Source: Symsagittifera roscoffensis (Eukaryota > Xenacoelomorpha > Acoela > Convolutidae). From it: a DNA stretch of 64,000 nt. Shown piece after piece: positions 23,570 to 35,319 of this stretch. The notes beneath the pieces were generated by a model. It was given only the letters and a program-made list of their open reading frames with translations. It made no database searches and had not been told where the DNA came from. The translations under genes and the position numbers were made by a program. How positions within the stretch are numbered: the stretch's first letter is position 1; the number at the start of each line of letters is the position of its first letter. Where the stretch lies: NCBI RefSeq assembly GCF_963678635.1, contig NC_087062.1, positions 85,396,890 to 85,460,889 on the forward strand, given 5' to 3'.

Positions 23570-24075
23570 ATAGCCAGTTAATGCGCAAGTAGCACAAAAT
23601 GTTCCTGGAAAAAGTAATGAACGCATTAAACTGAACAAAAAAAAACTGGTTTGTTTTTTCAAGAGCCTTCAACTTTTAAATTTCGAAGAAAAAAATAGAT
23701 GGCCTTATAAGTCTTTCAATTTGTAGAACAATTTATGGTTGACACTTTTTTGTTAAAATAAACCCTATTTGAGAAAACTAGATCAATACGTAAGACTTTT
23801 ATTCCGCAGGGAAAACTGAAAATTAAAATCCACTTTTGAAACAAGAAGTCGATCACGTTTTTGGTGACCTTTATACTTTTGCTAATCGATAGTGGAGTTT
23901 GCCTTCCTTTTAACAAAGGAAATGCACTGAAATTAAATAAAATCACAAGTCAAACCGCGAAAAATCAAAATTGCGAGTTAACAAATTTTAAGATTTTTTC
24001 CTGAAAAAAAAAACAAACAAAATCAGCAATACCTATATAGGAGTACTCACTGCGTTCATTACACTTAATCAGAAA
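23570..24075 (+). repeat. Dispersed repeat, family D, copy 4
   Basis: Begins near gaatagccagttaatgcgcaagtagcacaaaatgttcc, continues with ttgagaaaactagatcaatacgtaagacttttattccgcaggg, tttgctaatcgatagtggagtttgccttccttttaac and aaaccgcgaaaaatcaa, and ends tacctatataggagtactcactgcgttcattacactt. This is one of the most complete copies and again carries the TATATA clause. Confidence 0.6.
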
Positions 24076-25002
24076 AAATATTTAAGCGTCAAAAATTGAA
24101 AGTTTTTATGAAAAATAATGATAAAAAACCACAAGGCATGGTTGTTGACACTTTAAATCAAAATAACTCACTCTGAAAAAATTTGTTACCCTCAGCTAAA
24201 GAGTCAAATGAAATAATGATTTGTGTATACATGAAATTATGGGATGAAGAGAAAGGACAAAAAACAAGAAAACTCGAAAATATATCAAATTTTTCCATGA
24301 ATTCAAGTTAATCGTGTTCAAATAGGTTGTTAAAGGCAGTTTGGTGCGTGTTTTAACGTGTAAGAGCGCAGCAAGCAAAAAAAAGACATTTTGTTGAAAC
24401 TTGATTATATTTATCGCTCAATACTATTGTCAAAAATCTGCGTTTTATCAATTTTGCCACAACTTTTTTAAAGTCAACCAATCCGGAGGCCTAACCCGAA
24501 GGTTAATTATTTAGATTGACAAGAGCGCATACAACTAGCACCGATTAAGCTATGACTTGCTTGCAAAAGGTCACCTTGCAAATTGCAGCGCACGTGCGAT
24601 TTGAACCAGCAATCATATGAGTGCTGGACACCATCATCACTGGAGTGCCAAAATTGCCGTTTTCTTGTTTCGCCCACCTTTAGTCAAAGAACTTTGTGTT
24701 AACGTTTTTACCCAAAAAAACGAAACTATTAATTTTCGAAAACATCGTTCGCCACAACCTGCTAGACTTGCCAATTTTTCCTTACTTATAAACTTCAGTA
24801 TCTACGATGTGATGACAACGATCTTCGTATAAAAACATCCATGATCTATCTATTTTCCAAATATTCAAAAATAATTTTACACTTTTAATTAAATAATCTA
24901 AATAATCTACAGTCCATTCATTGAAATAACAGCACTGTTCTTATTTTGCGACAAATACACTCAAAATAGTAGCTGTCGATGCAATGTTAGCAATAAATGA
25001 GA
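24076..25002. other. 3' flank of LAMTOR2; no gene seen
   Basis: AT-rich. A possible tRNA-like B box on the minus strand (GGTTCAAATCGC at about 24597-24608) lacks a convincing A box. No other feature is supported. Confidence 0.35.
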
Positions 25003-28000
25003 TCAAGCCACGGTCGTTGCGATTTGACTCAATGGTTCGTCCAGATGTTGTTTGAGAGCATCCAGCTTCACCTTCAGCATTCCAAGCGGGGGCAGTTGGC
25101 TAGCTGGATTTCCCCTAGTAGAGCAGTACATACACAAAAGAAGGCCTCCATGGCCTACGCTTGTAATTGCAATTCTAAACACGAAAACAGTTTTAAACAC
25201 AGAGGCGAAACTGAGCTTCGCACCTTTAGTGATACAACAAGTATCAGATTAAAACAGCCTGACAGTGAAGAAATTTTTTCATGATTAAATTTGAATAAAA
25301 TTGCGGGATACATTGAGTTGGAAAATTTCTGAGCTTTTTATCATTGTACTGCTTTTGAAACAAACAACTTTTTTCGGTTCATTTCATGGATTAAAAATTC
25401 ATCTGCTGTGTTAATTTTTTACTGCTATTATACTGCTACCGCAGCCTACTGATTCAAAAAAAGCCAACAAAAGTAGAACTTTTATTTGCGACTTCGTAGT
25501 AAAACACTCGCTTCGCATGCGTAAAAATTGCGTATAAATAACCATGCTGATTTATTAACCATGCTGATTACCATTTGACTATTTTGTCACCAATGGTATT
25601 TACGGGAAAAAATTCTAGTGCCTGATTGCAATACCCTAACTTATCGCAAGGGTAAATAGAAACCAGACTGTTTTATAGAATTTTGACATATTTTTGTAAC
25701 TATTTATAGGTCTGAAAGCAACGTTTTCCAGACAAAAACTTATTCAGACTACATCAACAAGGTTAGTAAGTCGAGTAAAGTGTGTTTTGTGAGTTTTTCA
25801 GCGCTTTTTTGGAACCGAAAACTTTAATTCTTTTTGTTTTTCTTAAACTTTTTATATAGAAACTGTACAAAAACTATTACTACAAAAACTGTTACTGTTG
25901 TCCAATTCGCTTATTTTACTATGAGTGTCGAAAATGTTTAAGCTCTAGGTGTTCGGATCCTTTTATCACACCACGCAGAAAAAACGACACCAATCTAAAA
26001 AAAAATTTATTAATGCAGTTGTTAAGACTATGGTCGGAAAATTCTGTGCTACTAGCACAGTAACAGGTCATCCTTTTCAGTTTGGAAAAAAAGAATACAA
26101 TTTCTCTCTACGAAACAGGAAAGTACTAGTTTTCATCCATGTTCTCTTAACGTTCAATTATAAAAACGTTTGAATTCAGAAAAATCATGTTTTCCCGAAA
26201 CTTTGGTTGGACAAAGGGGAAAGAGTCTTTTCTAAGACACAGGCGAAGCTGCACTTCACAAACACAAGCGAGAATACGGCAAAGTTGAAAGAAAAGCAAA
26301 AATATTCCTATGGACCGGAACCGTTCCACCCACTTAGAGATTAAGAGTCCCACATCCTCACCTAGCTAAGTCTGTTGTATATACTGAAACACTAGCCAAT
26401 AACAAAGCGGCTATCGAACACATGCTGTTAAATACATACAATACAGCAAACATGAACACTTTTAATGAATACTGTCATTTGCGAGACTTCTGTTGGAAAC
26501 AGATTCGTAATAAAACGCTACACTCGCATGTGTGAACAGAGGTGAACATAAATTTCAAGAAGAAAACGGCAAGAATAGCCAATTAAAGACAAAACTGTAG
26601 GACAACACAAAAATGTCTTGAGAGGAACAAAACTTAAAAAAGAACAAGTACTAAAAATTTTTTGAGCCTAAGGAAAAATAATGGGCCCAATTAGTTCGCC
26701 TCAATTCACTTGAAGGTTTATTTGAGAATTTTTAATTTTGTAATAATAAACGGCGACCAAATAGCTGGCTTCTGCGTTAAACATTAAATAAACGTAAGCA
26801 CTCAACAATTTTACAGAAATGATCACACTAGAAATAACTTTTTACGATTCAGTTCATCGCAGTTCAAGTTATTAAATGTCCCTCAAAAACCATTATTTCA
26901 GTAAACTTTGCTCAAAAATTTTGCACTTAAGTGTGCGAGGTGTGTATGAAAAAAAATTATACTCACTGCATAACAAAACACTCATTTGAATGCTCAGATG
27001 AGTAAGAAAAAAGTATAACAAAAGAGATGCACGCAAAAATAATTCAATGCTTGGCAGCTTTTCAAAATTTATTCAATAAGAAAGTAATTGTATCATTTAG
27101 CAGCCAAGTATATTCATAAATTATGTTGTCGCCAATCTATGAGATTCTATCGCAAAATAGACAGATGAAAATGAGAAAAATTTTTCTGGCTTTACCTTTT
27201 TTTGAAGTTTTCAATGCACTGAAGAAAATTAATCGACGTAGAAACTGAATTTTCAAAAACAACCGAGCCAAAATGTGACAATTTTATAACTTTGATCGAT
27301 TGTTCGATCGATATGATCGATTGTTAAACAAACTTCAATGAACTCAAGGAAACTTATAAAAAATGCGAGTATCAGGAAACAAATTACGACGACACCTCAG
27401 GGCTATCATTAATAACTCGGTTATTTCACTTTTTTAACACTTAACAAACTTGAGAAAGCTGGATGAAACATAAAAAACTGGATCAAAAACTTAATTACAA
27501 ACAAAATCAAATATTGAAAGACGCTAGGTGAAACAAAATTTTCGTATGTCTTGACAAAAAACAACTAGGTGCCCAGCTAAAGCTGAAGGAACGAGTTTGA
27601 TATTATATGAATTTGCTAAACTGATGCGGCACGAAAAGTTTTGATTTCGAAAATTGGACTTTACCCAAAATCTTAGATGTTTCTCTTCTAAAATAAGTGA
27701 GAACATTTCTCTTCCAAAAAAAATAAGAAGACGCCGCTTCTCTAGGAACAATTATTGCAACCGGTTCATTCAACTGAATTTTCATTTGATTTGATTGTGT
27801 TAATATTAATAAAATTCTAAGAAACGGTCAAAAGACTTTCCACGAAACATATTTTTTTAAAGCAAAAAGCTGGTTGTGGCCGCTTAAGCAGATAAGATTC
27901 CCAAAACGGGTTTCTCGATTGAACACACCCTGAAAATTGGTATGCAGTTTTCTTGTAAGTTTCAAAACTTAGACTTGTTTGAAGGCCATAACTTTTTTCT

Positions 28001-31000
28001 TAGAGAAACTTGGCATAACCAATTATAAAAGTAGGCCTTCAACAATCTGTTGTTTCAACTCAACCTATGATATCAGATTTGACAGGATACTTGGCGAGAA
28101 AAGTCCAAAAAACGATCAACAAATTCAAAAATTTGACATTTCCGAGAATCATAGCTTTTTGTGTGAAGAAATAGGGCGTAGCCGCTTATGCAGAAGATAT
28201 TCAAGCAACCTCTAAATTCGATTGAACCCGAAAACACAGATTTGGCAGGGTATTTCACACGAAAAGTCAAAAAATTTTACGCAACGGTCAAAAATGGGAA
28301 ACTTGACTATTCCGAAGGCCATAACTTAATGTGTAAAGAAAATTTGAGAGAGGAAGACTTAACAAATTTGAGAAAGATTGTTACGTCTAGGCGTAGAGAG
28401 GGATAAACTACCTCTCTCAAGTGACATACATGAGAGGGCTAACTTTCGAGAAAACGAAATAAGAAATATGGGTCTAATATTCCCCCACAGACTTTTTCGA
28501 AGGCTGTAGACAGAAGGGTCAAGTAAAAAGAGACTCTAAGGGAGTATGTAGGCACAAGGCAGTACGCGATTTTTCGATTGATACCCTATTTGAAAATCAG
28601 AAGGATTTTCCGAGAAAAGTTAAAATTTTGCAAAAGGTGAAATAATTTTCCGAAGCGAAAAAAAAAGAAATTTCAATAACCGATTGGTAAATATACAACC
28701 AGCTTGAAAAAAGCGGAATGGAGTGTTAAAATTGTATTTCTCTTGAAACGACACAAAACTGGGTCATTAGGCCGATAAAAAAGGCCAGATTCTATTGGGC
28801 CGAGGAATTTTTTTAGCGAAAAAAAAGGAAATACAAAATCAAAGTGATCAAAATCACAAATTGTAGGAGAAAATCAATTACTAAAATCAACATCGAAGAA
28901 ATGCAGGCAGCAATAAAAACGATTCCTAGATGCGACAACTAAGCCGACAACATTTAAGCAGACAAACAGGTCCTGCTCAGATTCCAGCCCACGACGTTTG
29001 CCTTCCCAGGCATATTCAGTAACTCCAGGCTTAGATGGCCGGGAATGTTCAGAAATTAGAATACATTATGAAACACAGAGGCCAAGCACCTCTTCCGATA
29101 CAAAAATGAATGACTAAGATATCGAGCAAATGAAAAGACAAACCAAAATTTACAAAAATCAGAAAGTGTTTTTTATTGTTAAACTAAAGTTATAAAAGAT
29201 AAAAATTCTAAACAAGACAAAAATTTCCTTGAACAAAACCACCTGCACCATTAGAAATTTTACAAACAGCTTCCAAAATGCTTTAAAAAACTGAACCTTT
29301 CTTCGGGCCATAAGCCGACAACAATTAGCAGACACGAAAGTCTGAAATATTCGAAAATTTTCAGTTTCCACAAAAAAGTACTGACAGTAACCGAACTTCT
29401 GGGATTTTTCGTCTCAAGCAAGAAATCAACCACTGCACCATATGCACAGAACATTCCTGCGATTTCAAAAAAAGAAAACAATTACAAAAAATTTTAATGA
29501 ACAGCATGAAAAAAATCAAAAATTAGAAAAAAGGCAAAACTTCTTGGAACTGAATTAGTTGCTCAAAAACGCAACACATTGAAAAGTTTTTTAATTTGAG
29601 TAAAACGTGCCCAAATTTTAGGTAGACCTGGTGCTGCGGCAACTAAGTCGACAAAAAACAGAAGTCCAACAAAGATTTTGTGACGCGCGAAAATTTTCCG
29701 CTTACAAAAAAAACGTCCAGGCCAAATTCGAACCCTAGACATTTTTCCTTATAAGCAGGTGCGTTAGCTCTTCGCCACATGCGCGAATAACATCTGAATT
29801 TTGACTTCATATGAACCAAAGGTAAAATGATTCAAGTAATTCTGTTAAGCTAGTTGTTAACCCGAAAAAAGTCCATATTCCGGTTTGATTACGCTTTCTA
29901 ATCGCAAGCGTAAAAACGACAAAAACAGCGTATCATCGAACCATTTTTAAAAAATGAATGAGTCTGGAAAAGTATCAATATTATCTGGAAGTGAAACTAA
30001 ATAGAACGTTTTTTTTAATTGACAACGAAAAACCTAATAACACAAAAAATTGTTTCGTTTCGATTTTAACACATTGAAAATACTTCAAACTAAAGGAATA
30101 CCACAAGTTAATCATGAAAATTAGCAATCAGCAACTCAAAGACAGAATAGAACAACAAATGCGTCTAGCAATTTTGAACAAAACAACCGAAAGTTATGAG
30201 TTGATTTGATTTTGATTTGACAGGAATTCAGGCTTCCCTGGTCTTCATTTTTGAAATGAATTTCAAGGTTTGAAATCCAATCAGAAAAAAATTTAAAATA
30301 GTAGGTCGAAAAACTCAAAAAAAAAATTAACAGAAAATGTGCAGCAAATACTAATGAGCTATTTTATCTGCTCCAAAAAGAATGGAGAAAAAACAACTGA
30401 TCGAAACACCAAAAACAATAACAGTTTGAAACAATTATTTTCATTGAGCTGAGAAAAAAACTGAGAAAGTTTTGAAAATTTTTCAGGTTTATTTTTTTCA
30501 TTTTTTAAAAATTCTCGAAAATTGATTAAATTTTTACAAAATTTCAGATTAGAAATCATTCACTCCCACATTATACCAAAAAAAAATAATTCAAAAAAAA
30601 ACATTAAAGCCGACCTCTTCCAGCGCCGAAATTCTAACAAAATTTTCGGCACAGAAAAAATACTCTTGAAAAACTATTAACAGGAACCCAAAGCCCATAA
30701 CAGGAACCCAAAGCCCAGACCTAATATGCAACTACTACACTAAACTATTAATCTCTTATATTAAAAATCCAACTAGCCCTTAGTTTTACAACGTTGTGCA
30801 CTAGTTTCGCAACTAGAGTATGCGTTGGCCAACCATAATAAACAAGCATCTAGTTTTGAAATTCTGGCTGAAAAATCAAGAAGTGTAACATCTATCAAAC
30901 ACTTCAAGGTCGAACTCGCTCTTGTGAGCTCGACACTATTACTAGTTTTCCGACACCTATTACTGTGGATCCGGCAATCTTGGGATTGCCAAGCGAGTAT

Positions 31001-31938
31001 GCTTGCACTTGGCTAAAAAGCGGCTTTGCTGCTGGAATAATACATTGAAAGTTTGTTTCAATACGCAAATTCTTTATGCGCGGCAAATTATCCGCACTCA
31101 ATCGTTCTAAAGTGAATTAAGGCAAGCAAATTGGTTTATTCCATAAACGACTCAAATTTTGACACTTCGATATTATCAGCCTAAAATTTGTAGTTTGTCA
31201 ATATTTCGTATTCCAGAAACAATTCGAGACCAATAAATGGGCAGTCGAAAACTAATGGGCAGTCGGATTATACGTAAAAAATCAACAGGCAAATTAAAAA
31301 TTGATTTTATATTTCAATGCCCGAATGCAAAACTAAATTGGAGTAAAATTAAATAAAATTGGAGTCTTAGGAGAATGATTAACGTCTAAATTACTTTTAA
31401 GCATCTTGATAAAATTTTGGGAAAAAGTGATCAATTTCTCTCCTAAAGCAACCAAAAGAACAATACCAAGGCTGAAATAAAACGAAGAACTCAATAAACA
31501 GAAGTCGAGATATTGTGATTGGCTAAAAAAGATTGCTTTCATCCAAGAGTGAACAACCTACTAAATTCTGATTGGCAGAAAAAGATTCAACAACCAATTG
31601 AACAATCTACCCCTTTGTTTTTCTACTAGCCTGGCTTGTTCACAGTCCACAATCAGCACATACAGTGGGTCGGCCTCCAATGCAGCTATGTTCTGAGATG
31701 CCAGAGCCCACACAGTAGATACAATTGCCGACACAACACGAGGCTGCTGATTGGCCATCGAGTTTGGAGTTGCCGAGTTCTGGGGTGCAGATGCCGCGAG
31801 AAGAGCGCCTTCCCTGTTTAGCAACAGGGTGAATGAATCTCCTGAACTTGACCCCCTGTTGTTTCCGCCGGTTTCGACCGATGTCGAGGACTCATTTGCC
31901 TCGTTGAGCACAGCTGCTAATACTTTCGGTCTGAACAT
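25003..31938 (-). CDS. LAMTOR2: Ragulator complex protein LAMTOR2 (roadblock/LC7 fold), two exons
   Basis: Subunit of the lysosomal Ragulator complex, which anchors Rag GTPases and MAPK/mTORC1 signalling at the late endosome. Exon 1 is 31938-31631 and begins MFRPKVLAAVLNEAN, then has TLLLNREGALLA, RVVSAIVSTVWA and YVLIVDCEQA. Exon 2 is 25174-25003 and supplies IAITSV, LLLCMY, LGMLKVKLDALKQHLDEPLSQ. This is the full order of LAMTOR2 motifs, giving 159 residues against about 125 in vertebrates. The extra length is three low-complexity insertions: Ser/Gly/Asn-rich after residue 15, around SAPQNSATPNSMANQQ, and STRGNPASQLPP. The only junction that keeps the frame and the conserved CEQAR-IAITSV order uses a GC donor (CCAG/gctagt) with an ordinary tttag acceptor. 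The intron is 6.4 kb and full of repeats. An in-frame TTG at 31971 is not used as the start. Confidence 0.85.
25195..25530. repeat. Composite TIR/SINE family, internally deleted copy 4
   Basis: Left end cacagaggcgaaactgagcttcgca and right end gtaaaacactcgcttcgcatgcgtaa form the terminal inverted pair. The interior keeps cattgagttggaaaatttctgag, gcttttgaaacaaacaact and ggattaaaaattcatctgctgtgtta but lacks the tRNA-like core. This shows the ends and 3' body can be retained without the SINE-like segment. Confidence 0.6.
26238..26540 (-). repeat. Composite TIR/tRNA-SINE element, short copy 5
   Basis: Starts gacacaggcgaagctgcacttcaca, includes a decayed tRNA-like core (ggaaccgttccaccc, agtcccacatcctcacctagctaa) and ends cgtaataaaacgctacactcgcatgtgtgaac. 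Overall arrangement as in the copy at 5935-6295. Confidence 0.5.
27820..28640. repeat. Tandem repeat array, family A, second locus
   Basis: Four or so diverged units with gtggccgcttaagcag / gtagccgcttatgcag, tctcgattgaacac / attcgattgaaccc and gaaggccataactt clauses at roughly 170-bp spacing. Same unit as at 430-1030 and 34384-35060. Lies inside the LAMTOR2 intron. Confidence 0.6.
30010..30600. repeat. Dispersed repeat, family G, copy 2
   Basis: Collinear with 4520-5060 (see there): ttgtttcgtttcgattttaacacattgaaaatac, gaacaacaaatgcgt, gagttgatttgattttgatttgacaggaattcaggctt, ctaatgagctattttatctgctccaaaaagaa. Confidence 0.5.
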
Positions 31939-32395
31939 TTGCGACCGTTTAACTACTGGCGCTATTTCCAATTCGGTTTTTCAAATTTATCTGAAGTAAT
32001 CAAACTGTATATAAATTGAGAAAGTTGAGAAATATAATTAAACTAAAAAAAATGAATTCAGTTATATTTTAATCAAATTAAATCGAATATATCGCAGGAA
32101 TAAGTAGAAATATATGTATGAAATTAACGTGCTAAAAGAATAGTGGAAAATAAAAACAACTTTCTGGCAGCAAACTAATAAACAAATATAGCCACATTAA
32201 ACAACAGTAAATAACATTTCGTAATCGTTTTCCGCATTGTGAAAATCTGAGTAGTATCCAATTGTGCCTTTTCCTTTCAATTGCGCTGATGTTTTCACAA
32301 TATACAGCAATCACATCTTCGATTGCAAATTAGGTTCTCTTTTTTCGGATCATTGTACGACCGTAATTTAGTACAGATAAACCTCTAAGCGAAGC
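31939..32395. other. Spacer between VMA21 and LAMTOR2
   Basis: A 457-bp AT-rich gap between two minus-strand genes. On the minus strand an acceptor-like tttgattacttcag ends at 31991, 52 bases before the LAMTOR2 start codon. It could mark a 5' untranslated exon or a trans-splice site. No terminator or promoter can be assigned. Confidence 0.45.
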
Positions 32396-32668
32396 TCAAT
32401 CAACTTTATCATTAGCCACTAGTCGCTTCATGATAGAGGGATCTCCAGTACCTCTGTTTCTATCATCGTCCTTGTACGCTGAAACTATGAAGGCAATTAA
32501 GAAGATATGCACGACTATCACTGCTACAATACTGGAGTAGATAGCACTGTCTTTTGACGTGTAACTCAGGGCACCTTGGAACAGGTATTGTTTCACGACA
32601 AAATAGGAGGATATAGGGGCGAAGATAATCAATAGACTGTAGAAAAACGTCTGGCCGAACGCTCCCAT
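32396..32668 (-). CDS. VMA21: V-ATPase assembly integral membrane protein VMA21
   Basis: Small ER-resident membrane chaperone that assembles the V0 sector of the vacuolar H+-ATPase. The 90-residue single-exon protein has two membrane segments (about residues 8-26 and 43-64) joined by a short lumenal loop, KQYLFQGALSYTSKDS, which matches the conserved family loop (Y-F-G-AL...D). The second helix begins with the conserved YSSIVAVIVVH. The length is near the usual 77-101. The cytosolic tail is polar and charged (KDDDRNRG...). The N-terminal extension seen before helix 1 in vertebrates is missing, so the true start could lie in an unseen upstream exon. LAMTOR2 follows on the same strand, and both products act on acidic endolysosomes. 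Confidence 0.88.
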   Translation of the reverse strand: MGAFGQTFFYSLLIIFAPISSYFVVKQYLFQGALSYTSKDSAIYSSIVAVIVVHIFLIAFIVSAYKDDDRNRGTGDPSIMKRLVANDKVD

Positions 32669-32999
32669 GTCAACGGACGGGTTTTATGTTCACTAAATGA
32701 TCAATTGCAAGTTTCGCATCACATTTTTTCAATTAGTCTGAAATATTTCATATGTCAGTGACCTCAACATTCAATAATGGTTGCATCTCTTGAATGCAGT
32801 CTATTAGCCAGCTGCAACAAATTAACAGAGATGAAGGCAATCGTTCATAAAATTATGAGTAAATTTCAACTAATTTGACCGAGAATCACCTATGGCACTG
32901 CAAGAGCTCAGAAAACTCCGACTTAAGTAATCATTTTAAAAACAAACTAGCGTTTAACGCACCTCCGGTGCTTCGAAATTTTTCGACAACTCATGAAAA
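32669..32999. other. Upstream flank of VMA21; no gene seen
   Basis: AT-rich. The short motif aactagcgtttaacgcacctccggtgctt at about 32945-32974 recurs near 2357. Nothing else supported. Confidence 0.4.
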
Positions 33000-33210
33000 A
33001 CCGCATATATTGGAAACAACATCTGCAAAATTTTAGTGTACTCTGACTGCAACCAATTACAGGGTTGGTAATTTCGAACTTATCAATTTTTTTAAATTCC
33101 CATTTTAAAAGTGTCATCTCGAAAACTTAAGGGGCCTCTGGAGAACTTTGAAGGCCAGATTTGCAAGCACTGAGAGCACCCTACCATAGGGTTAGGAATT
33201 CAAAATTTTG
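33000..33210. repeat. Family B repeat, isolated unit
   Basis: Contains tctgactgcaaccaattacagggttggtaatttc and tcatctcgaaaacttaaggggcctctg...gccagatttgcaagcactgagagcaccctac, the family B landmarks, in one to one and a half units. Confidence 0.5.
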
Positions 33211-33219
33211 TGAACTAGG

Positions 33220-33480
33220 GGCCCAGCTGAAAGCTGGAGAGACCTGTTTGATTATTTTAATATTGATTATTTTAAAATTGTTTTAAAATTTCAGGTTTCT
33301 CAAGTCGATAGCGCCCTTCCTACGCAAAAAAAGTGAAAGAGAAGCTTATGCATTCATTGGTAACGCTTTGGTAAAAAGTTTTCATGAGGGAACTTTTCAA
33401 GTCCATGGGTGTTTCCCTAGGCAATAGGGGCCCAGCTGGAAGCTGGAGAGACCTGTTTGGTTATTTCAGAAAAAAACGTT
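33220..33480. repeat. Short direct repeat, ggggcccagctg motif, two copies
   Basis: The clause ggggcccagctgaaagctggagagacctgtttg at 33220 recurs almost unchanged at 33428 (ggggcccagctggaagctggagagacctgtttgg). Each copy contains the small palindrome cagct(g)(a/g)aagctg. The two copies could be the ends of a short insertion or the remains of a tandem unit of about 207 bp. Confidence 0.5.
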
Positions 33481-33720
33481 ATACAAATTAACTAGCGCTT
33501 TTTGAAATCGAATTAGCTAGCGCTTTTTGTTTTATTGAAAAAACGAGTTTGAAAAAATGTGGGTGGGGGGTGTAAGGTTAGCGAAATCGCAGATTGATTT
33601 CGGATGAGTTTTGTAAACTAATGTAGCAAGGTAATTGTGTGCATCACTCTGCCAGAATTGTTATACAATTCTGCCCAGGGAGCGGGACGAGGACCCGGAT
33701 GCACTTTGCTCCCCACCCTT

Positions 33721-34050
33721 CTCAGGATTTGGTGAGAAATGTACCTGATGTAGAGAAAAACAACAAGCTGAATATGTCTTTACAAATCTATTCATGACCA
33801 TCAATGATTAACATAACGTAAATAATTTAAAAATCATGGAAACATTGAAATCTTCCTTCGAAGATTGAAATCACTCAGGATTCGGCGAGGAACGTACCTG
33901 ATATAGAGAAAAACAACAAACTGAACATGTCTTTACAAATCTATTAATGACCATCATTGATTAACATAACGTAAATAATTTAAAAATCATGGAAACATTG
34001 AAATCTTCCTTCGAAGATTGAGATCACTCGGGATTCGGTGAGGAATGTAC
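33721..34050. repeat. Recent 153-bp tandem duplication (family C)
   Basis: The clause ctcaggatttggtgagaaatgtacctgat starts at 33721, recurs at 33874 and begins again at 34027. The period is exactly 153 bp both times. The two complete units are nearly identical, including a 60-bp run around cataacgtaaataatttaaaaatcatgg and the small palindrome cttccttcgaagattg, so the duplication is young. Confidence 0.85.
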
Positions 34051-34383
34051 CTGATGATATGATGAAAAATCTTACTATTAATTTTTATTCAGTATTTTTC
34101 ATTTTTCTAACGACTCTTTAATTTTCGAATTAATTAAATTTTGTCCAAGCATTGCAAATATGACTATAATATGTTGACTATAACTGACATCACAAAAACG
34201 TTCTGGAACAAACCGACCTGATTAAAGAGAACTAGCGTAACTCGTGCAACTTCTCATTGGACTTCTTCGAACCATACAAAAAAACTCAACACAAAGCCAA
34301 TAGCACCAAGCAAAAGCGAGAAAACGTAAGCATAGCGGATTCCATTGTCTAAAAAATACACACAATAAGTATATTGAATCCCC

Positions 34384-35060
34384 GAGACAAATTAAGGACC
34401 AGCCGCTTGGGCAGGGGAGTTTCCTACAACCTGGTCTATCGATTAAACCCTTAATCCCAAATCTGGATGGGTAGTTTTTGAAGAAATCGAAAAACTTTGA
34501 AAAAATGGCCTTAAAACCGAAAAATTGACTATTCCTAAGTGTATAGCTCTTCCCCTAGACAAATTAGGGACGAGCCGTTTGTGTATGGGGAGTTCCTACA
34601 ACCTGGTCTATCGATTAAACCCTTAATCCCAAATCTGGACGGGTAGTTTTTGAGGAAATGGGAAAGATTTGAAAAAAGGCCAAAAAAGTGACTTTTCCTA
34701 AGTCTATAGCTCTTCCCCTAGGCAAGTTAAGGACCAGCCGCTTAGGCGGGGGAGTTTGCTACAACCTGGTCTATCGATTAAACCCTTAATTCCAAATCTG
34801 GATGGGTAGTTTTTGAGGAAATCGATAATTTCCGAAAAAATTAGGCAAAAAAATCAAAAAAGTGACTTTTCCTAAGTCTATAGCTCTTCCCCTAAGCAAA
34901 TTAGGGACCAGCCGCTTGTGCATGGGAGTTTCATACAACCGGGTCTATCGATTAAACCCTTAATCTCAAATCTGGACGGGTAGTTTTTGAGGAAATCGAA
35001 AATTTCCGAAAAAATGGGCAAAAAGTGAAAAAAGTTCCGAGTTGTGAAGCTTTTCTAAGA
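34384..35060. repeat. Tandem repeat array, family A, best-preserved locus
   Basis: Four units begin with (a)aggaccagccgcttg..c..ggg at about 34395, 34568, 34730 and 34906 (spacing 173, 162, 176). Each continues with tacaacctggtctatcgattaaacccttaat, aaatctgga.gggtagtttttga and cctaag.gtatagctcttcccc. Units are about 80-90% alike by eye. This locus defines the family found more decayed at 430-1030 and 27820-28640. Confidence 0.8.
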
Positions 35061-35319
35061 CCGTAGGGGGTGGGGTAGGGTAAAAATTGCCCTAAATTTC
35101 ATGCAGGCAGGTAGGTGAAACGCTACTGAATCCATTGGTACTACTTTTATGAGAATCTGACGGGTAGTTTTTTGGGAAAGCGAATTTTTCGAAAAAGCGT
35201 TTAAAAAAAAAAAAAAAAAAAAAACCAGATCTCATCTGGAAAAAAAAACGTTTTCATAATACCTGTTTAATAAATCAAACAGGAATTTTTTAAAACCTAA
35301 GTTTCCCGAAAAAAAAATT
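35061..35319. other. Low-complexity sequence with a 20-plus A run
   Basis: A homopolymer A run spans about 35198-35224 and a G/T-rich patch (gtagggggtggggtaggg) lies at 35075-35092. A decayed family A half-unit precedes it. No gene. Confidence 0.5.

Larger units (their letters stand above)
25175..31630. other. Intron 1 of LAMTOR2 (6.4 kb), repeat-filled
   Basis: Besides the separately listed repeats it holds: 25597-25660, a gtatttacggg...cgattgcaatac...tatcgcaagggtaa end fragment that recurs at 37920-37980, 39612-39672 and 41977-42048; 29640-29790, a tRNA-like SINE on the minus strand (TGGCGAAGAGCTAACGCAC ... GGTTCGAATTT); 29849-29915, the aactagttgttaac fragment; and 30676-30715, a 20-bp direct duplication (aacaggaacccaaagccca). 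The stretch 30904-31101 is unusually rich in CG and open on the minus strand, but I cannot relate it to any family. Confidence 0.5.

Noticed and set aside
30904-31101. A third LAMTOR2 exon or separate small gene on the minus strand
   Set aside because: The frame is open and less AT-rich but has no match to LAMTOR2, lacks good splice sites and lies inside a repeat-filled intron.
31561-31630. Alternative GT donors for LAMTOR2 exon 1 (CTA/gtagaa and AGGG/gtagat)
   Set aside because: Both leave exon 2 in the wrong frame or create an early stop and break the conserved residue order, whereas the GC donor restores both.
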